Positions 1 to 9,297 of a stretch of DNA of 44,046 nt are shown in pieces. Position numbers and translations under genes: made by a program. Source of the stretch: Oscillatoriales cyanobacterium (lineage in GTDB: Bacteria; Cyanobacteriota; Cyanobacteriia; Cyanobacteriales; Laspinemataceae). The stretch lies in NCBI GenBank assembly GCA_011390955.1, contig JAABRM010000061.1, positions 1 through 44,046 of the forward strand, written 5' to 3'. The notes below the pieces were generated by a model. It made no database searches. It had not been told where the DNA came from and was given only the letters and a program-made list of their open reading frames with translations. Each line of letters starts with the position of its first letter. Within the stretch, counting starts at the first letter, position 1.

Positions 1-110
1 TTGAGCGCGGTGGTCCCACGCCTATTCCATCTCGAACTAGGACGTGAAACGCCGCAGCGGCGAAGATACTTGGCGGGTTGCTGCCTGGGAAAATAGCTCA
101 GTGCCAGGGA
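1..110 (+). rRNA. rrf: 5S ribosomal RNA, 5' end cut by window
   Basis: This is the 3' part of a 5S rRNA, the large-subunit RNA that binds L5, L18 and L25. The conserved stretches of cyanobacterial 5S are visible: ATCTCGAAC, GTGAAACGCCG, GCGGCGAAGATACTTGG and the closing AAATAGCTC..GTGCCAGG. Only a few 5' bases appear to be missing, so an rRNA operon (16S-23S-5S) should lie just left of the window. A strong intrinsic terminator follows 11 bases later, which fits the end of the operon. The 3' end is placed at about 110 by analogy and could be off by a few bases. Confidence 0.93.
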
Positions 111-120
111 TTTTATTTCT

Positions 121-162
121 AGAAGGGGAGGGTTGACTCATCAACCCTCCCCTTCTTTTTTT
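121..162 (+). terminator. Intrinsic terminator of the rRNA operon
   Basis: A perfect 16-bp stem (121-136 with 141-156), a CTCA loop and a run of seven T give a textbook Rho-independent terminator directly behind the 5S rRNA. Confidence 0.95.
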
Positions 163-274
163 GACGTTGAATATCTAGCCTCTTTTAAAGAAAAATAAAT
201 AAAGAGTAAAAGAAAATAAAGAGTAAAAGATTGATATTGATTGATTCACCGATTCAGCCAATAAATCAAAGTCA

Positions 275-1282
275 ATGAACAAGCTGTATAGAAACATGAC
301 ATCAAATCACCAAAAAATAATATCGTTACCTAAAATGGGTTGCGGCACTTGGGCTTGGGGCAATCGCCTGCTTTGGAATTATGAGCCAAGTATGGATGGA
401 GAATTGCAGGAAGTTTTTAACTTTTGTGTTAAGAACGGCGTGACTTTATTTGATACGGGAGATTCTTATGGCACTGGAAAATTAAAAGGCCAAAGTGAGA
501 AACTTTTGGGAAAATTTTCTCGGGAATATGCTGGTGATAATGAGGATAATATTTGTTTGGCCACCAAATTAGCTCCGTATCCTTGGCGATTAACCCGAAA
601 ATCAATGGTTGCGGCGGGTAATGCTTCGGCAAATCGCTTGGGGACTGGGGTTGATTTGGTGCAGATGCACTGGTCTACGGCGAACTATTTACCCTGGCAA
701 GAATGGCCTTTGTTAGATGGATTGATGGATTTATATGAACAGGGGAAAGTCAAAGGCGTGGGTCTTTCTAATTATGGCCCAAAACGCTTGAAACAGGTTG
801 ATCAAAAATTTCGCGATCGCGGCATTGCCATTACGAGTTTACAAGTGCAATATTCCCTTTTATCGACTTATCCCGTCACGGATTTAGGACTGAAAGAAGT
901 TTGCGACGAGTTGGGCATTCAATTGATTGCTTATAGTCCTTTAGCTTTGGGTTTGTTAACGGGTAAATTTTCGGAAACTGGCCTATTTCCCAAAGGTCTG
1001 CGGGGTTTAGTCTGTAAGCAGTTATTGCCGGGAATGCGTCCGTTGTTAAGTTGCTTAGAGGCGATCGCTAAATCCCGATATAAAACAATGTCCCAAGTTG
1101 CTTTAAATTGGTGCATTTGTAAAGGGACTATCCCCATTCCAGGGGCAAAAAACCTCAGACAAGCGCAAGAAAATATTGGGGCATTAGGGTGGCAATTAGA
1201 CTATGGGGAAATAGCCGAATTAGATAAAGCCGCTGCCCAGGTAGAGAAACCAATGGTACAGAATATCTTTCAAAGTCAGTAA
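275..1282 (+). CDS. Aldo/keto reductase
   Basis: This encodes a cytosolic NAD(P)H-dependent oxidoreductase of the AKR superfamily (335 aa), which reduces carbonyl substrates; the physiological substrate cannot be told. The catalytic tetrad is visible: D60 and Y65 in FDTGDSYG, K98 in LATKLAPYPW and H132 in VQMHWS. The late SNYGP segment and the C-terminal IPIPGAKN stretch, which contributes to NADP binding in this family, are also present. A second ATG at 296 (residue 8) could be the start, since neither ATG has a clear Shine-Dalgarno sequence. The gene stands alone between the rRNA terminator and a convergent argH. A palindrome with a T run lies downstream (1413-1490). Confidence 0.93.
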   Translation: MNKLYRNMTSNHQKIISLPKMGCGTWAWGNRLLWNYEPSMDGELQEVFNFCVKNGVTLFDTGDSYGTGKLKGQSEKLLGKFSREYAGDNEDNICLATKLAPYPWRLTRKSMVAAGNASANRLGTGVDLVQMHWSTANYLPWQEWPLLDGLMDLYEQGKVKGVGLSNYGPKRLKQVDQKFRDRGIAITSLQVQYSLLSTYPVTDLGLKEVCDELGIQLIAYSPLALGLLTGKFSETGLFPKGLRGLVCKQLLPGMRPLLSCLEAIAKSRYKTMSQVALNWCICKGTIPIPGAKNLRQAQENIGALGWQLDYGEIAELDKAAAQVEKPMVQNIFQSQ

Positions 1283-1283
1283 T

Positions 1284-1390
1284 TGATTGGTTGTTGGTTG
1301 TTGGTTGTTGGTTGTTGGTTGGTGGTTATTGGTTCTTGGTTGATTGAATTTCCCAAGGAACGAATAACTAATAACTAATAACTAATCACT
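1284..1390. repeat. Heptamer repeat tract (TTGGTTG / TAACTAA)
   Basis: Directly behind the aldo/keto reductase stop, units of TTGTTGG are tandemly repeated. After about 10 bases they are followed by the opposite-sense TAACTAA units. This matches the STRR repeats described in cyanobacteria. The same type recurs at 10241, 24700, 33959 and 36855. Confidence 0.85.
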
Positions 1391-1412
1391 TTACCGCTGA
1401 ATTGTTGTCACG

Positions 1413-1490
1413 TAAGCATTCAGCGATCGCCTATCAGTTATCAGCCTAAAGGCTAACTGCTGACCGCTGACGGCTGAATGCTTATTTTTA
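1413..1490 (+). terminator. Palindrome, probable terminator of the aldo/keto reductase
   Basis: A 12-bp inverted repeat (TAAGCATTCAGC at 1413-1424 with its complement at 1473-1484) encloses smaller hairpins, including AGCC-TAAA-GGCT. On the plus strand it is followed by TTTTT. It separates the convergent reductase and argH and may act on the plus strand, or it may be a small mobile repeat. Confidence 0.5.
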
Positions 1491-1515
1491 ATCCAAAGTC
1501 AAGAGAAAATTATCC

Positions 1516-2937
1516 CTAAAAATCTGAGTTATTTGGTTCAGAACTTTGGGCTAATTTGAGCCGATCGCTGGCGGCAATTAAGGCGTGGCGTACTTGCTCA
1601 AATCCCGTGCCACCGTAGCTATTCCGGGCGGCTACAACTTGGCGAGGGGTAATGGCATGATAGATATCTTCTTCAAAAGCTGGGTGAATAGTTTGCCATT
1701 CAGCTAAGGTTAAATCCTTGAGTAATTTTCCCGCAGCTAAAGAAGTTTTCACCACTTGACCCACTAGGTTATAAGCTTCTCGGAAAGGGACACCTTTGCT
1801 GGCTAAATAATCCGCTACATCAGTGGCATTGGAAAAATCTTCTTCTACCGCAGCGGCCAGTCTTTCGGTTTTAAATTCAATGCCTTCTTGCAACAAAATT
1901 GTCATTGCTTCTAGGCAACCTTTGACCGTATTCACGCTATCAAATAGCGCTTCTTTGTCATCTTGCAAGTCTTTGTTGTAGGCTAAAGGTAGCCCTTTCA
2001 TTAATACTAATAAGGCTTGTAAATGCCCAAAAACGCGCCCAGTTTTTCCGCGAACTAATTCGGGAACATCAGGATTTTTCTTTTGGGGCATAATACTGGA
2101 ACCAGTGGCACAACTATCTTTGAGGGTGACAAAGCCAAATTCTTGGGAAGACCAGAGAATAATTTCCTCAGATAATCGGCTGAGGTGTACCATAATTAAG
2201 CTGGCAGCGGCCAAAAATTCTATGGCAAAATCGCGATCGCTCACCCCATCTAAACTATTAGCATAGGGAGCAGAAAATCCTAATTGTTCAGCGGTATAAT
2301 GGCGGTCAATGGGGAAAGTTGTGCCGGCCAAAGCCCCAGAACCGAGGGGGGAAATGTTCACTCGTTTGTAAACATCTCCCAACCGTTCCCAGTCTCGGGC
2401 AGCCATTTCAAAATAAGCCAATAAGTGATGGGCTAAACTTAAAGGTTGCGCCCGTTGTAAGTGGGTATAACCGGGAATTAGAGTTTCTACATTTGGTTCC
2501 GCTAACTTCAGTAAAACCGTTTGAAATTCTAACAGTTGATGACGAATTTGGGTAATTCGATCGCGCAAATATAGCCTAGTATCCGTGCCTACTTGGTCAT
2601 TGCGCGATCGCGCCGTATGCAGCTTTTTCCCCACATCCCCGGTAATTTCCGTTAGGCGTTTTTCTACCGCAAAATGTACATCTTCGGCGTCAACACCGGG
2701 AGTAAATTTACCTTCTCGATATTCGCGACGAACCTGTTCTAAACCAGCGATGAGTTTTTCCCCTTCTTCGGGGGAAATAATGCCAGTTTTTACCAGCATC
2801 TTGGCATGAGCCTGGGAGCCAGTGATGTCATATTCAATTAATTGAATATCAAAACCAATACTGGCATTAAAACGGGCGATCGCTGGATGTAATGCGGATT
2901 CAAATCGCTGACTCCAAGTGTTTTTTTGTTCAGTCAT
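1516..2937 (-). CDS. argH: Argininosuccinate lyase
   Basis: ArgH cleaves argininosuccinate to arginine and fumarate, the last step of arginine synthesis, as a cytosolic homotetramer. The 473-aa length is usual. The fumarase/aspartase superfamily signature [15 protein letters not shown] is present, as are the substrate-loop [13 protein letters not shown] and the catalytic-histidine region [10 protein letters not shown]. The ATG start at 2937 is followed by [13 protein letters not shown], typical of cyanobacterial ArgH. It is the last gene of a minus-strand run with ftsY and nusB upstream, an arrangement I recall from several cyanobacteria. Confidence 0.97.
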   Translation of the reverse strand: MTEQKNTWSQRFESALHPAIARFNASIGFDIQLIEYDITGSQAHAKMLVKTGIISPEEGEKLIAGLEQVRREYREGKFTPGVDAEDVHFAVEKRLTEITGDVGKKLHTARSRNDQVGTDTRLYLRDRITQIRHQLLEFQTVLLKLAEPNVETLIPGYTHLQRAQPLSLAHHLLAYFEMAARDWERLGDVYKRVNISPLGSGALAGTTFPIDRHYTAEQLGFSAPYANSLDGVSDRDFAIEFLAAASLIMVHLSRLSEEIILWSSQEFGFVTLKDSCATGSSIMPQKKNPDVPELVRGKTGRVFGHLQALLVLMKGLPLAYNKDLQDDKEALFDSVNTVKGCLEAMTILLQEGIEFKTERLAAAVEEDFSNATDVADYLASKGVPFREAYNLVGQVVKTSLAAGKLLKDLTLAEWQTIHPAFEEDIYHAITPRQVVAARNSYGGTGFEQVRHALIAASDRLKLAQSSEPNNSDF

Positions 2938-3002
2938 TTTCAGTACAATATTCCTTTCTGATTGACGAATTTTCCGGCTTTCCCAGTAAAGCCTTTATCG
3001 GA

Positions 3003-3254
3003 TTATCTGCCGATGATGCCTCTAAAGACAAAACCGAGAACCAGCCCCACTAATAATGCCCAAACTTGGCCGGTTTCGACAAAGTTTTTTAAATAAGTTC
3101 CCATTTGACCCATAACATCTGGGTCATTGACTTGTTGAGCAATAATCATTTGCGGCTGGGATTTGCCTAAAAGATTATGCCTCAGTTCCGTCTTCAATTC
3201 TGTATGATTTGAGGCAACAGGGGTTAATTCCATTATATTGATGAATTGAGTCAT
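3003..3254 (-). CDS. Small single-pass membrane protein, unknown function
   Basis: This 83-aa product has a hydrophilic N-terminal half and one hydrophobic C-terminal helix (about residues 60-80, VWALLVGLVLGFVFRGIIG). It ends in GR, so it is probably tail-anchored or a small inner-membrane protein. The ATG at 3254 is supported by GAGGG five to six bases upstream; an internal ATG at residue 8 has no such site. I do not recognise a named family. It sits between argH and the SpoIIE-type phosphatase on the same strand, with 186 bases to the latter. Confidence 0.7.
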   Translation of the reverse strand: MTQFINIMELTPVASNHTELKTELRHNLLGKSQPQMIIAQQVNDPDVMGQMGTYLKNFVETGQVWALLVGLVLGFVFRGIIGR

Positions 3255-3441
3255 TGTTCCCTCACTTTTTATGCAAAAATTTAAGATTAATAAGTTAAAT
3301 GGAAAAACCGGCGATCGCCTGAAGATCGCCTGGGTTCATTGGTCAGGATTAATCGGTCAAAACCTAACCGCGAACAGCCTTGAGTCAACCAGGGATTTTT
3401 TCTCGGTGGCAAGAGGCTAATTTTCGCACTGCCGATAGTTT

Positions 3442-4935
3442 TCAGTTCGCCTCCTGAACCTGCATCACAATTAAAGTCATATCATCACTATTATAATGAC
3501 TCGTCCCAATAAATTTTTGTACCGTATCAAAGAGATAATCGAGAGTCGCTTGCGGCGTGGGACAGTGCAAACAAGCCCAGCGAAATGCTTCGATCAGGTT
3601 TTCTTCATCAAAGCGATCGCCATGAGGATTGGCGGCATCCGTAAAGCCATCGGTGTAATAAATAACGCGATCGCCGGGATGTAACTGAATCCGATCCTCT
3701 TGATATTGGCTATCCACATCTAAGCCAATCAACATCCCCAAAGTATCTAAACGCTGAATTGTTTGGGTAGAAGCCTGCCACAACAACGGGGGATTATGGG
3801 CAGCATTACTATAAGATAAAAATCCCGTTTGGGGATCGTACTCGGAATAAAACAGGGTGACAAAGCGATTAGAATTTTCCAAATCGGTGTACATCACCCG
3901 ATTCAAATGCTGCAAAATTTTCGCGGGGGAATGACCATTGTGGACTTCAGCCCGCAACATTCCTCTGGTCATGGTCATAATCAAACCTGCGGGAACTCCT
4001 TTGCCCATCACATCCCCAATTACCACACTCCAGACTCCCCCTGGGTTGCCACAATGTTGATTTGGGCGGATTTGGTCGTGACTGCTGGGGATAAAATCGT
4101 AATAATCTCCCCCAACGCGGTTAGCGGTTTTACAACGGGCGGCCAATTCTAATCCCTGAATTTTGGGACAATGACGCGGGAATAATTGGCGTTGAATTTC
4201 CGAGCCAATTTCTAACTCCCGATCTAAGCGTTCTTTTTTCCGCAATTCTGCGGTTAGTTCGTCATTTTCAATGGCCACGGCGGTTTGATCCGCCACCAGT
4301 CGGATTAATTTTTGTTTGGTGGGAGTCCAAGCATATTCTGGATCGTTACTAAAGACATAAAGCCGCCCCCGTTCAGAATTTTTCAACAGAATGGGAATGG
4401 CAAATAGTTGAACTTGGGGTTCAAAGTAACTTTTGATTTGATAATCAAATTTAGCCAGGAGCGATGGGTTGCCTGATGCTAAGGGGAAGTTTTGGCTCAT
4501 TTTATGGGCGATCGCCTCAATTGCCGCCCGAATATCTGGGCAAGCATGACCATCGAGACAATGTTCTCGGAGCAATTTAATTTGGCCATTGGGCTTAAAT
4601 AAAACGAGGGCTGCTCCATCACTATCGGTGACTCGACTAGCCACCAAAGGAATCAATTCTAAAAACTGATTCAGATTGTTAAAACTGCGTAGGGCAAAAC
4701 TCAAAGACCCCAATAAATCTTGAATTTTATTTTGTTCTCGATGCCAACAGGCTAACAATTCTTTTAAAGCCAAAACCGGACTGACACCAGAGGTGGTATC
4801 AGATGAAATCATTACCGGCGGTATAATTGCGGCGCTATTTTCATTAATTAGCGTCGAGATTTCTTCGCGATCGCTGCTATTACTAGGACGATCTTCGGGT
4901 TCATAAGGCGGTCGAGGAAGAGGCGCAGCAGTCAT
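3442..4935 (-). CDS. GAF domain - SpoIIE/PP2C-type serine phosphatase
   Basis: This 497-aa protein looks like a signal-controlled Ser/Thr phosphatase of the RsbU/SpoIIE class. Residues about 85-235 form a GAF-like sensor (from LNQFLELIPLVASRVTDSDG to DQTAVAIENDEL). A short coiled linker (LTAELRKKERLDRELEIGSE) then leads to the phosphatase domain. Metal-binding and core motifs are visible: RVGGDYYDFI, VIGDVMGKGVPAGLIM, YSNAAHNPPLLW, YYTDGFTDAANPHGDRF and DDMTLIVMQV. In bacteria such enzymes dephosphorylate anti-sigma antagonists, but no STAS or anti-sigma gene lies nearby, so its target is unknown. I recall a SpoIIE phosphatase next to ftsY and argH in other cyanobacteria. Confidence 0.93.
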   Translation of the reverse strand: MTAAPLPRPPYEPEDRPSNSSDREEISTLINENSAAIIPPVMISSDTTSGVSPVLALKELLACWHREQNKIQDLLGSLSFALRSFNNLNQFLELIPLVASRVTDSDGAALVLFKPNGQIKLLREHCLDGHACPDIRAAIEAIAHKMSQNFPLASGNPSLLAKFDYQIKSYFEPQVQLFAIPILLKNSERGRLYVFSNDPEYAWTPTKQKLIRLVADQTAVAIENDELTAELRKKERLDRELEIGSEIQRQLFPRHCPKIQGLELAARCKTANRVGGDYYDFIPSSHDQIRPNQHCGNPGGVWSVVIGDVMGKGVPAGLIMTMTRGMLRAEVHNGHSPAKILQHLNRVMYTDLENSNRFVTLFYSEYDPQTGFLSYSNAAHNPPLLWQASTQTIQRLDTLGMLIGLDVDSQYQEDRIQLHPGDRVIYYTDGFTDAANPHGDRFDEENLIEAFRWACLHCPTPQATLDYLFDTVQKFIGTSHYNSDDMTLIVMQVQEAN

Positions 4936-5223
4936 TAATTCACATTTGAGTCAGTTGATGTACAATCCCTTGATTTTTGTTAGGATAAATATCCCTGAAA
5001 TCTATCTAAAACCGGAACCGGAATTTCCTTGTCAAAAAATTAGTCAGATTATCAATATTTCTCGAAATCCGAGATTTTTTTATCTTCAACTGGTTGAGTA
5101 TAGCCGGGAGTTTTGCCTCCCGGCAATGGGATTCGCTCCCGAGGATATCAGAGAATATTGTGTAATCTTAATCCGGGTCAAATCTTGGCTGGTTTATTCC
5201 TGAAAATCAATCGCGATCGCCCC
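4936..5223. other. Intergenic region between the phosphatase and ftsY
   Basis: This 288-base stretch has no convincing gene. A 7-bp hairpin (CCGGGAG at 5104-5110 with CTCCCGG at 5117-5123) lies in it without a T run. An open frame of 85 codons on the plus strand has no Shine-Dalgarno site and no family resemblance. Confidence 0.5.
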
Positions 5224-6984
5224 CTAGCCATTGAGCATCGCTTCCACGAACTCATAACTAGCAAATGGTCGCAGATCGTCAATTCCTTCACCGGCACCGA
5301 TAAAGCGGATCGGCAGACCCATTTGCTGGGATACCGCCAGAGCTATGCCACCTTTAGCAGTTCCGTCCAGTTTTGTCAAGATCACTCCAGACAAATCGAT
5401 CGCTTCCGAGAAGACTTCCGCTTGCCGCAAGCCATTTTGACCCAGGGTAGCATCCAGGACAATCAACGCTTCGACGATGGTGTCCGGGGCTTTTTTGTCA
5501 ATAATGCGCCGAATTTTGCTCAGTTCGTCCATGAGATTTTTCTTATTTTGCAGCCGTCCGGCGGTATCGACTAACAACAATTCCGTGCCACGGGATTGCG
5601 CGGCGGCGATCGCATCAAAGACCACCGCTGCCGGATCCGTATTCTTACCAGGGTTGGCGATCACTTCCACACCGCTGCGCTCACCCCACACCTTCACCTG
5701 TTCCACCGCTGCGGCCCGGAAAGTATCCGCTGCGGCAATTAAGGTTTTATAACCAGATTTTTGGGCTAGGTGAGCTAATTTGCCAATGGTGGTAGTTTTG
5801 CCTGCCCCATTCACCCCAGCAATTAACCAAATATTCAGCCGGTCTTTTTCTGGGAACAGCATCCGGTTTTCCCGATTTTGGTTCGGTGCATCCAGAATAT
5901 CTCGGAGGATTTGTTTCAAATAGGCGATCGCCTCTTTCGGGGGTAAAGCTTCTTCTCTGAGCTTATTTTGCAGCGCCTGAATAATATAATCAGTCGCCTC
6001 AATGCCTACATCCGCTTGCAATAGGGCGGCCTCAATTTCCATCACCGCTTCCCGGTTCAATGGCCCCGCACCTACAATCGACTTCAGTTGATTAATTAAC
6101 CCTAAACGAGTCTTATCTAACCCTTGTCTCAGCTTTTGCAGCCAGTTAATTTCCTCGATGGAAACTTCATCCGGGCGGCGTCCCTGACGGGCTAAGACTT
6201 CCGCTGACCATAAAAATTCCTCATCAAATTCCATCCCTGGAACTGCTGGGGTCTTAACCGCTGGCTTGGTATAGTCTTCCTCAACCGGCGTTTCCATCGC
6301 CGTTTCCGCCAACTGTTTCAAGCGTTCTTGGCGTTCCGCTTCTGCCTTTGCCCAGTTCAATATGGGTTGAGGGGACTCCGGCGCCGTTTCTGGTGCCGTT
6401 TCCGGTTCCGTTTCCCCTGTTTCGGTTGTTGCCCCTGTTTCCGTTGCTTCGGGTTCTAATGTTGCCGGAACTTCAGCGACAGTTATTGGATCCGCGATCG
6501 GGACTGGGGCGGCGGTGGCTTCGGGTTCAACAGTTTCGGCTGTTTCTTCGGCTGTTTCTGATGTTGGGGAAACTTCCTCCTCGGCGATCGCCTCTGGGGT
6601 AGTTTCCGGGGTCGTTTCCGATTCAACCAGATCGATCGCTGATGCCGCAGACTCTACCACAGGGGCTTCATCGGGTGGCTCCTGGGCAAGAGTACCGCTT
6701 TCTTCTGTGGATTCAGAATCGGTGGATTCAGAAACCGTTGCCTCGGTCGGTGACTGTTGCTTTTGAAGATTTTGATAAGCAGCTTTTGCCCACTTCAGGT
6801 ACTCATCCGCAGAATCTTCTGATGAATCGGTTGTTGCGGATGCTGATGAATCTGCGGGAGCAGGAGCCTCTTGTTTTGGTTTTTCTTCAGGCGGTTTTTT
6901 GTCATTAGCTTCAGGCGGTGTTTTGTCATCACCTTGAGTCCGTTTTTTGTCATCAAACTGACGGCGAAACCAATTAAATACCAT
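5224..6984 (-). CDS. ftsY: Signal recognition particle receptor FtsY
   Basis: FtsY is the SRP receptor GTPase that docks ribosome-nascent-chain-SRP complexes at the membrane. The C-terminal NG domain carries all G motifs: GVNGAGKTTTIGKLA (G1), DTFRAAAVEQV, DTAGRLQNK (G3), TKLDGTAKGG (G4) and the closing GAGEGIDDLRPF. At 586 aa it is longer than E. coli FtsY. The extra length is an N-terminal extension of about 250 residues rich in E, T, P and A, the acidic A domain used for membrane contact. Two WAKA-containing segments (EYLKWAKAAYQ near the start, ILNWAKAEAERQ before the NG domain) resemble each other. The start at 6984 leads into MVFNWFRRQF, an amphipathic segment typical of FtsY starts. 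Confidence 0.97.
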   Translation of the reverse strand: MVFNWFRRQFDDKKRTQGDDKTPPEANDKKPPEEKPKQEAPAPADSSASATTDSSEDSADEYLKWAKAAYQNLQKQQSPTEATVSESTDSESTEESGTLAQEPPDEAPVVESAASAIDLVESETTPETTPEAIAEEEVSPTSETAEETAETVEPEATAAPVPIADPITVAEVPATLEPEATETGATTETGETEPETAPETAPESPQPILNWAKAEAERQERLKQLAETAMETPVEEDYTKPAVKTPAVPGMEFDEEFLWSAEVLARQGRRPDEVSIEEINWLQKLRQGLDKTRLGLINQLKSIVGAGPLNREAVMEIEAALLQADVGIEATDYIIQALQNKLREEALPPKEAIAYLKQILRDILDAPNQNRENRMLFPEKDRLNIWLIAGVNGAGKTTTIGKLAHLAQKSGYKTLIAAADTFRAAAVEQVKVWGERSGVEVIANPGKNTDPAAVVFDAIAAAQSRGTELLLVDTAGRLQNKKNLMDELSKIRRIIDKKAPDTIVEALIVLDATLGQNGLRQAEVFSEAIDLSGVILTKLDGTAKGGIALAVSQQMGLPIRFIGAGEGIDDLRPFASYEFVEAMLNG

Positions 6985-7225
6985 TTCAATTATCCCGCTA
7001 TGCTATTAAGAATTTGATGGTTTAACTTTTAGGAGTATTCCTGTTAATTTACTTTAAATTAATTATCGATAATAGTTGATGATTTAATTATTTTAAAGCA
7101 ATTTAACCAGAAAAAATAATAATTAAATCAACCATTAACTAAATTTTTCTAGGTGTATTTTTGGTCAAACAGCAAAATAATTTGCCTTAACCAAATTAGT
7201 TCTACAGAAAAATTTACCTCGCGTT

Positions 7226-7840
7226 TTAGACTTTCATCTCATTAGTTACGCGGCGCAAAACACCGTTAATAAATCGATGAGAATCTTCATCGCTATAGCG
7301 CTTGGCAATTTCAATTGCTTCATTAATAGCTACTCTTTCTGGTGTACCAAGATAAGCTATCTCTGCCACAGCCATTCTTAAAATATCTTGATCGATTCTG
7401 GGTAGGCGGTTTAATTGCCAATCGTTCATTGATTTATTAAGTTTGTCATCAATTTCCGTTTGATTTTCATTGACTTTGCTGAGAATTTCTAGGGCGTAGT
7501 TTTTGACTTCTTTTTGGTTAGAAAGTTGGACTAACTCGGGAATTTCTATGGCAAAACTTAAGCGATTAATGGCGGTTTGAGTATGTTCGATCGCCTGATA
7601 GACCATTGCCCGGGAACTCTTCAGAGTGGTGGCTTCAATTTCACTATTAATTAGGCGATCGCTGCCTCGTTTAATTTCTGACGCTGCGGTTTCCAAAATC
7701 TCGTGAGCTTCCGTTGCCAAAGTTCTCACTGCCGCCACTAAAATATCTTGCAGTTGTGCCATAGCCAATTTTTTTTGGTTGTTGGGGATCTGACTGAGAC
7801 TGAGCAAAGCCAGTTCACGGGCGATTCTACGAGGTTGCAT
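7226..7840 (-). CDS. nusB: Transcription antitermination factor NusB
   Basis: NusB (204 aa with this start) binds boxA RNA with NusE/S10 in antitermination, mainly on rRNA operons. The family core is clear in the C-terminal half: DQDILRMAVAEIAYL, VAINEAIEIAKRYSD and FINGVLRRV. I chose the ATG at 7840 (MQPRRIARELALLSLSQ) because this is where NusB proteins begin. The frame stays open to 7933, but those 31 residues look like untranslated leader. Compared with E. coli NusB (about 139 aa) there is an insertion of roughly 60 residues after the first helix, as I recall for cyanobacterial NusB. ftsY follows 241 bases downstream. Confidence 0.93.
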   Translation of the reverse strand: MQPRRIARELALLSLSQIPNNQKKLAMAQLQDILVAAVRTLATEAHEILETAASEIKRGSDRLINSEIEATTLKSSRAMVYQAIEHTQTAINRLSFAIEIPELVQLSNQKEVKNYALEILSKVNENQTEIDDKLNKSMNDWQLNRLPRIDQDILRMAVAEIAYLGTPERVAINEAIEIAKRYSDEDSHRFINGVLRRVTNEMKV

Positions 7841-7951
7841 AGTTTCAGTAATGTATAAATGAAAAGTTATCTGAGCAAAGAGAGTGAAGGAGTTGGCAGG
7901 GTGACAGATTAGATACATCAAATGCCCTGCCAAACGTAGAGTATATCCTAT

Positions 7952-7978
7952 AAAACCTGTGATGAATTTACAGGTTTG
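7952..7978. repeat. Small inverted repeat between DUF502 gene and nusB
   Basis: AAACCTGT and ACAGGTTT flank a nine-base spacer in the 295-base gap between the two minus-strand genes. It might attenuate or terminate DUF502 transcripts, but the T run is short. Confidence 0.35.
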
Positions 7979-8135
7979 TCAAGCGATCGTCAACATATCC
8001 TTGACAATGGAGCACTTCTGGAGAATTGAGAATAGATGATAACAGAGGATGGGCGCTTAGAAGAGATGCAGTCAATTGAGCAAACCTGAAATTGCGATCG
8101 GTCTAATTAGGAAGGTTTCATTGCGGGGAGAAGAC

Positions 8136-8864
8136 TTAGGTATATTCTTCTTCGGCTTGAATCTGAGAAATATTCGAGGTTGGCATCAACGATTCCAATT
8201 TAATTTTTTTAGCCGATTCTGCGATCGCTAGGCTTGATTGACTCGGAGAGACAATCCCCCCGGAAATAATCAGTTTAAATGCCTCTTCTACAGAAATAGA
8301 CAAGGGCAGCACTTCTTCTTCTTGAACAATGGCATACCAACCACTGGTCGGGTTGGGGGTCGTCGGGATAAACACATTGAGCATTGGGCTGGAAAACTGG
8401 GCTTGAAAATCTGGACTCATGGATCCAGTGACAAATCCGATGGCCCAGATGCCTTTCCGGGGATATTCCACCAAAACCACGCGGCGAAACTTATCTTTAG
8501 AATCCTGAAGTAAAGTTTCCAGTAATTGTTTAAGGGTTTTGTAAACGGAACCGGCAAAAGGAATCGCCTGGAGAATGCTTTCTCCGAAGTTAAGCAGCCA
8601 TCGACCGACAATATTCCGGGCCATTAAACCAATGAGCAAGATGCCGAACAAAGGAACGGTCAGTCCGACAAAAACATTGAGAAGATTGACTAAGATTGGA
8701 TCCAGACCATCAAAAGGATTTAATCTTTTGGGAATTCGGGTCAGCATATCAATGACCCAAGTGGCCATATTGAAACTTAGCCAAATAGTGGTCGCTAAAG
8801 GAATTACGACCAACAAACCGGCGATCAAGTCATTTTTAAAGTCTTGTTTGAGGCGTTGCAACAC
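8136..8864 (-). CDS. DUF502 family membrane protein
   Basis: This 242-aa inner-membrane protein belongs by sequence to the DUF502 family, whose role is not established. Two hydrophobic segments are seen near the N-terminus (about residues 14-37, IAGLLVVIPLATTIWLSFNM, and 60-85, LLNVFVGLTVPLFGILLIGL). The hallmark stretches FGESILQAIPFAGSVYKTLKQ and VFIPTTPNPTSGWYAIV follow. The start is a GTG at 8864, preceded by GGAG-TAGGG at suitable distance. In several cyanobacteria this gene precedes nusB and ftsY, as here, which suggests a housekeeping link, though none is proven. Confidence 0.92.
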   Translation of the reverse strand: MLQRLKQDFKNDLIAGLLVVIPLATTIWLSFNMATWVIDMLTRIPKRLNPFDGLDPILVNLLNVFVGLTVPLFGILLIGLMARNIVGRWLLNFGESILQAIPFAGSVYKTLKQLLETLLQDSKDKFRRVVLVEYPRKGIWAIGFVTGSMSPDFQAQFSSPMLNVFIPTTPNPTSGWYAIVQEEEVLPLSISVEEAFKLIISGGIVSPSQSSLAIAESAKKIKLESLMPTSNISQIQAEEEYT

Positions 8865-9297
8865 AGCTAGACCCTACTCCTTCTACTACAATAAGTCGAT
8901 TAGGCTGATTGTCATTGGTGTTAAATTGAATGGGTCAACGGCCAATTTTATCGATGATTAAATCTGATTATAGCTAGTTAGCAATGCCGTTGATCCCGAA
9001 ATGGCTGCAATGTAATTGTGCTGGCGCCAGTTAGGGGATAGACTCTCTTATTGAGCCATGATAAAAGCGTCCGAAACTTCCGAAACATTTTCCAGTACGG
9101 CAGAAATACCGCACCACTTTAAGTTTGTGCGATTTTGTGTGCCTGGTTTTTGGCATCTTACCGGAAAATCCCCGATGTAAATTAGTCCAGGTCAGCAAAA
9201 TCGGATCTTTTATGAGAGATTGTAAAGAATTATTTCATACTTTGGCCAAAACCGGATCGACTTTGAGGTATTTATACAGGATTAAAGAAAATTTAGT
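8865..9297. other. 433-base intergenic region with no recognisable gene
   Basis: No tRNA, repeat family or riboswitch is recognised. Two short plus-strand open frames (9059-9181, 40 codons; 9212-9301, 29 codons) lack ribosome sites and are not called. The right part probably holds the 3' end of the glycosyltransferase transcript, and the left part the DUF502 promoter. Confidence 0.5.

Noticed and set aside
4946-5574. Plus-strand frames of 85 and 153 codons
   Set aside because: The first lacks a ribosome site and family likeness; the second is mostly antisense to the ftsY 3' end.
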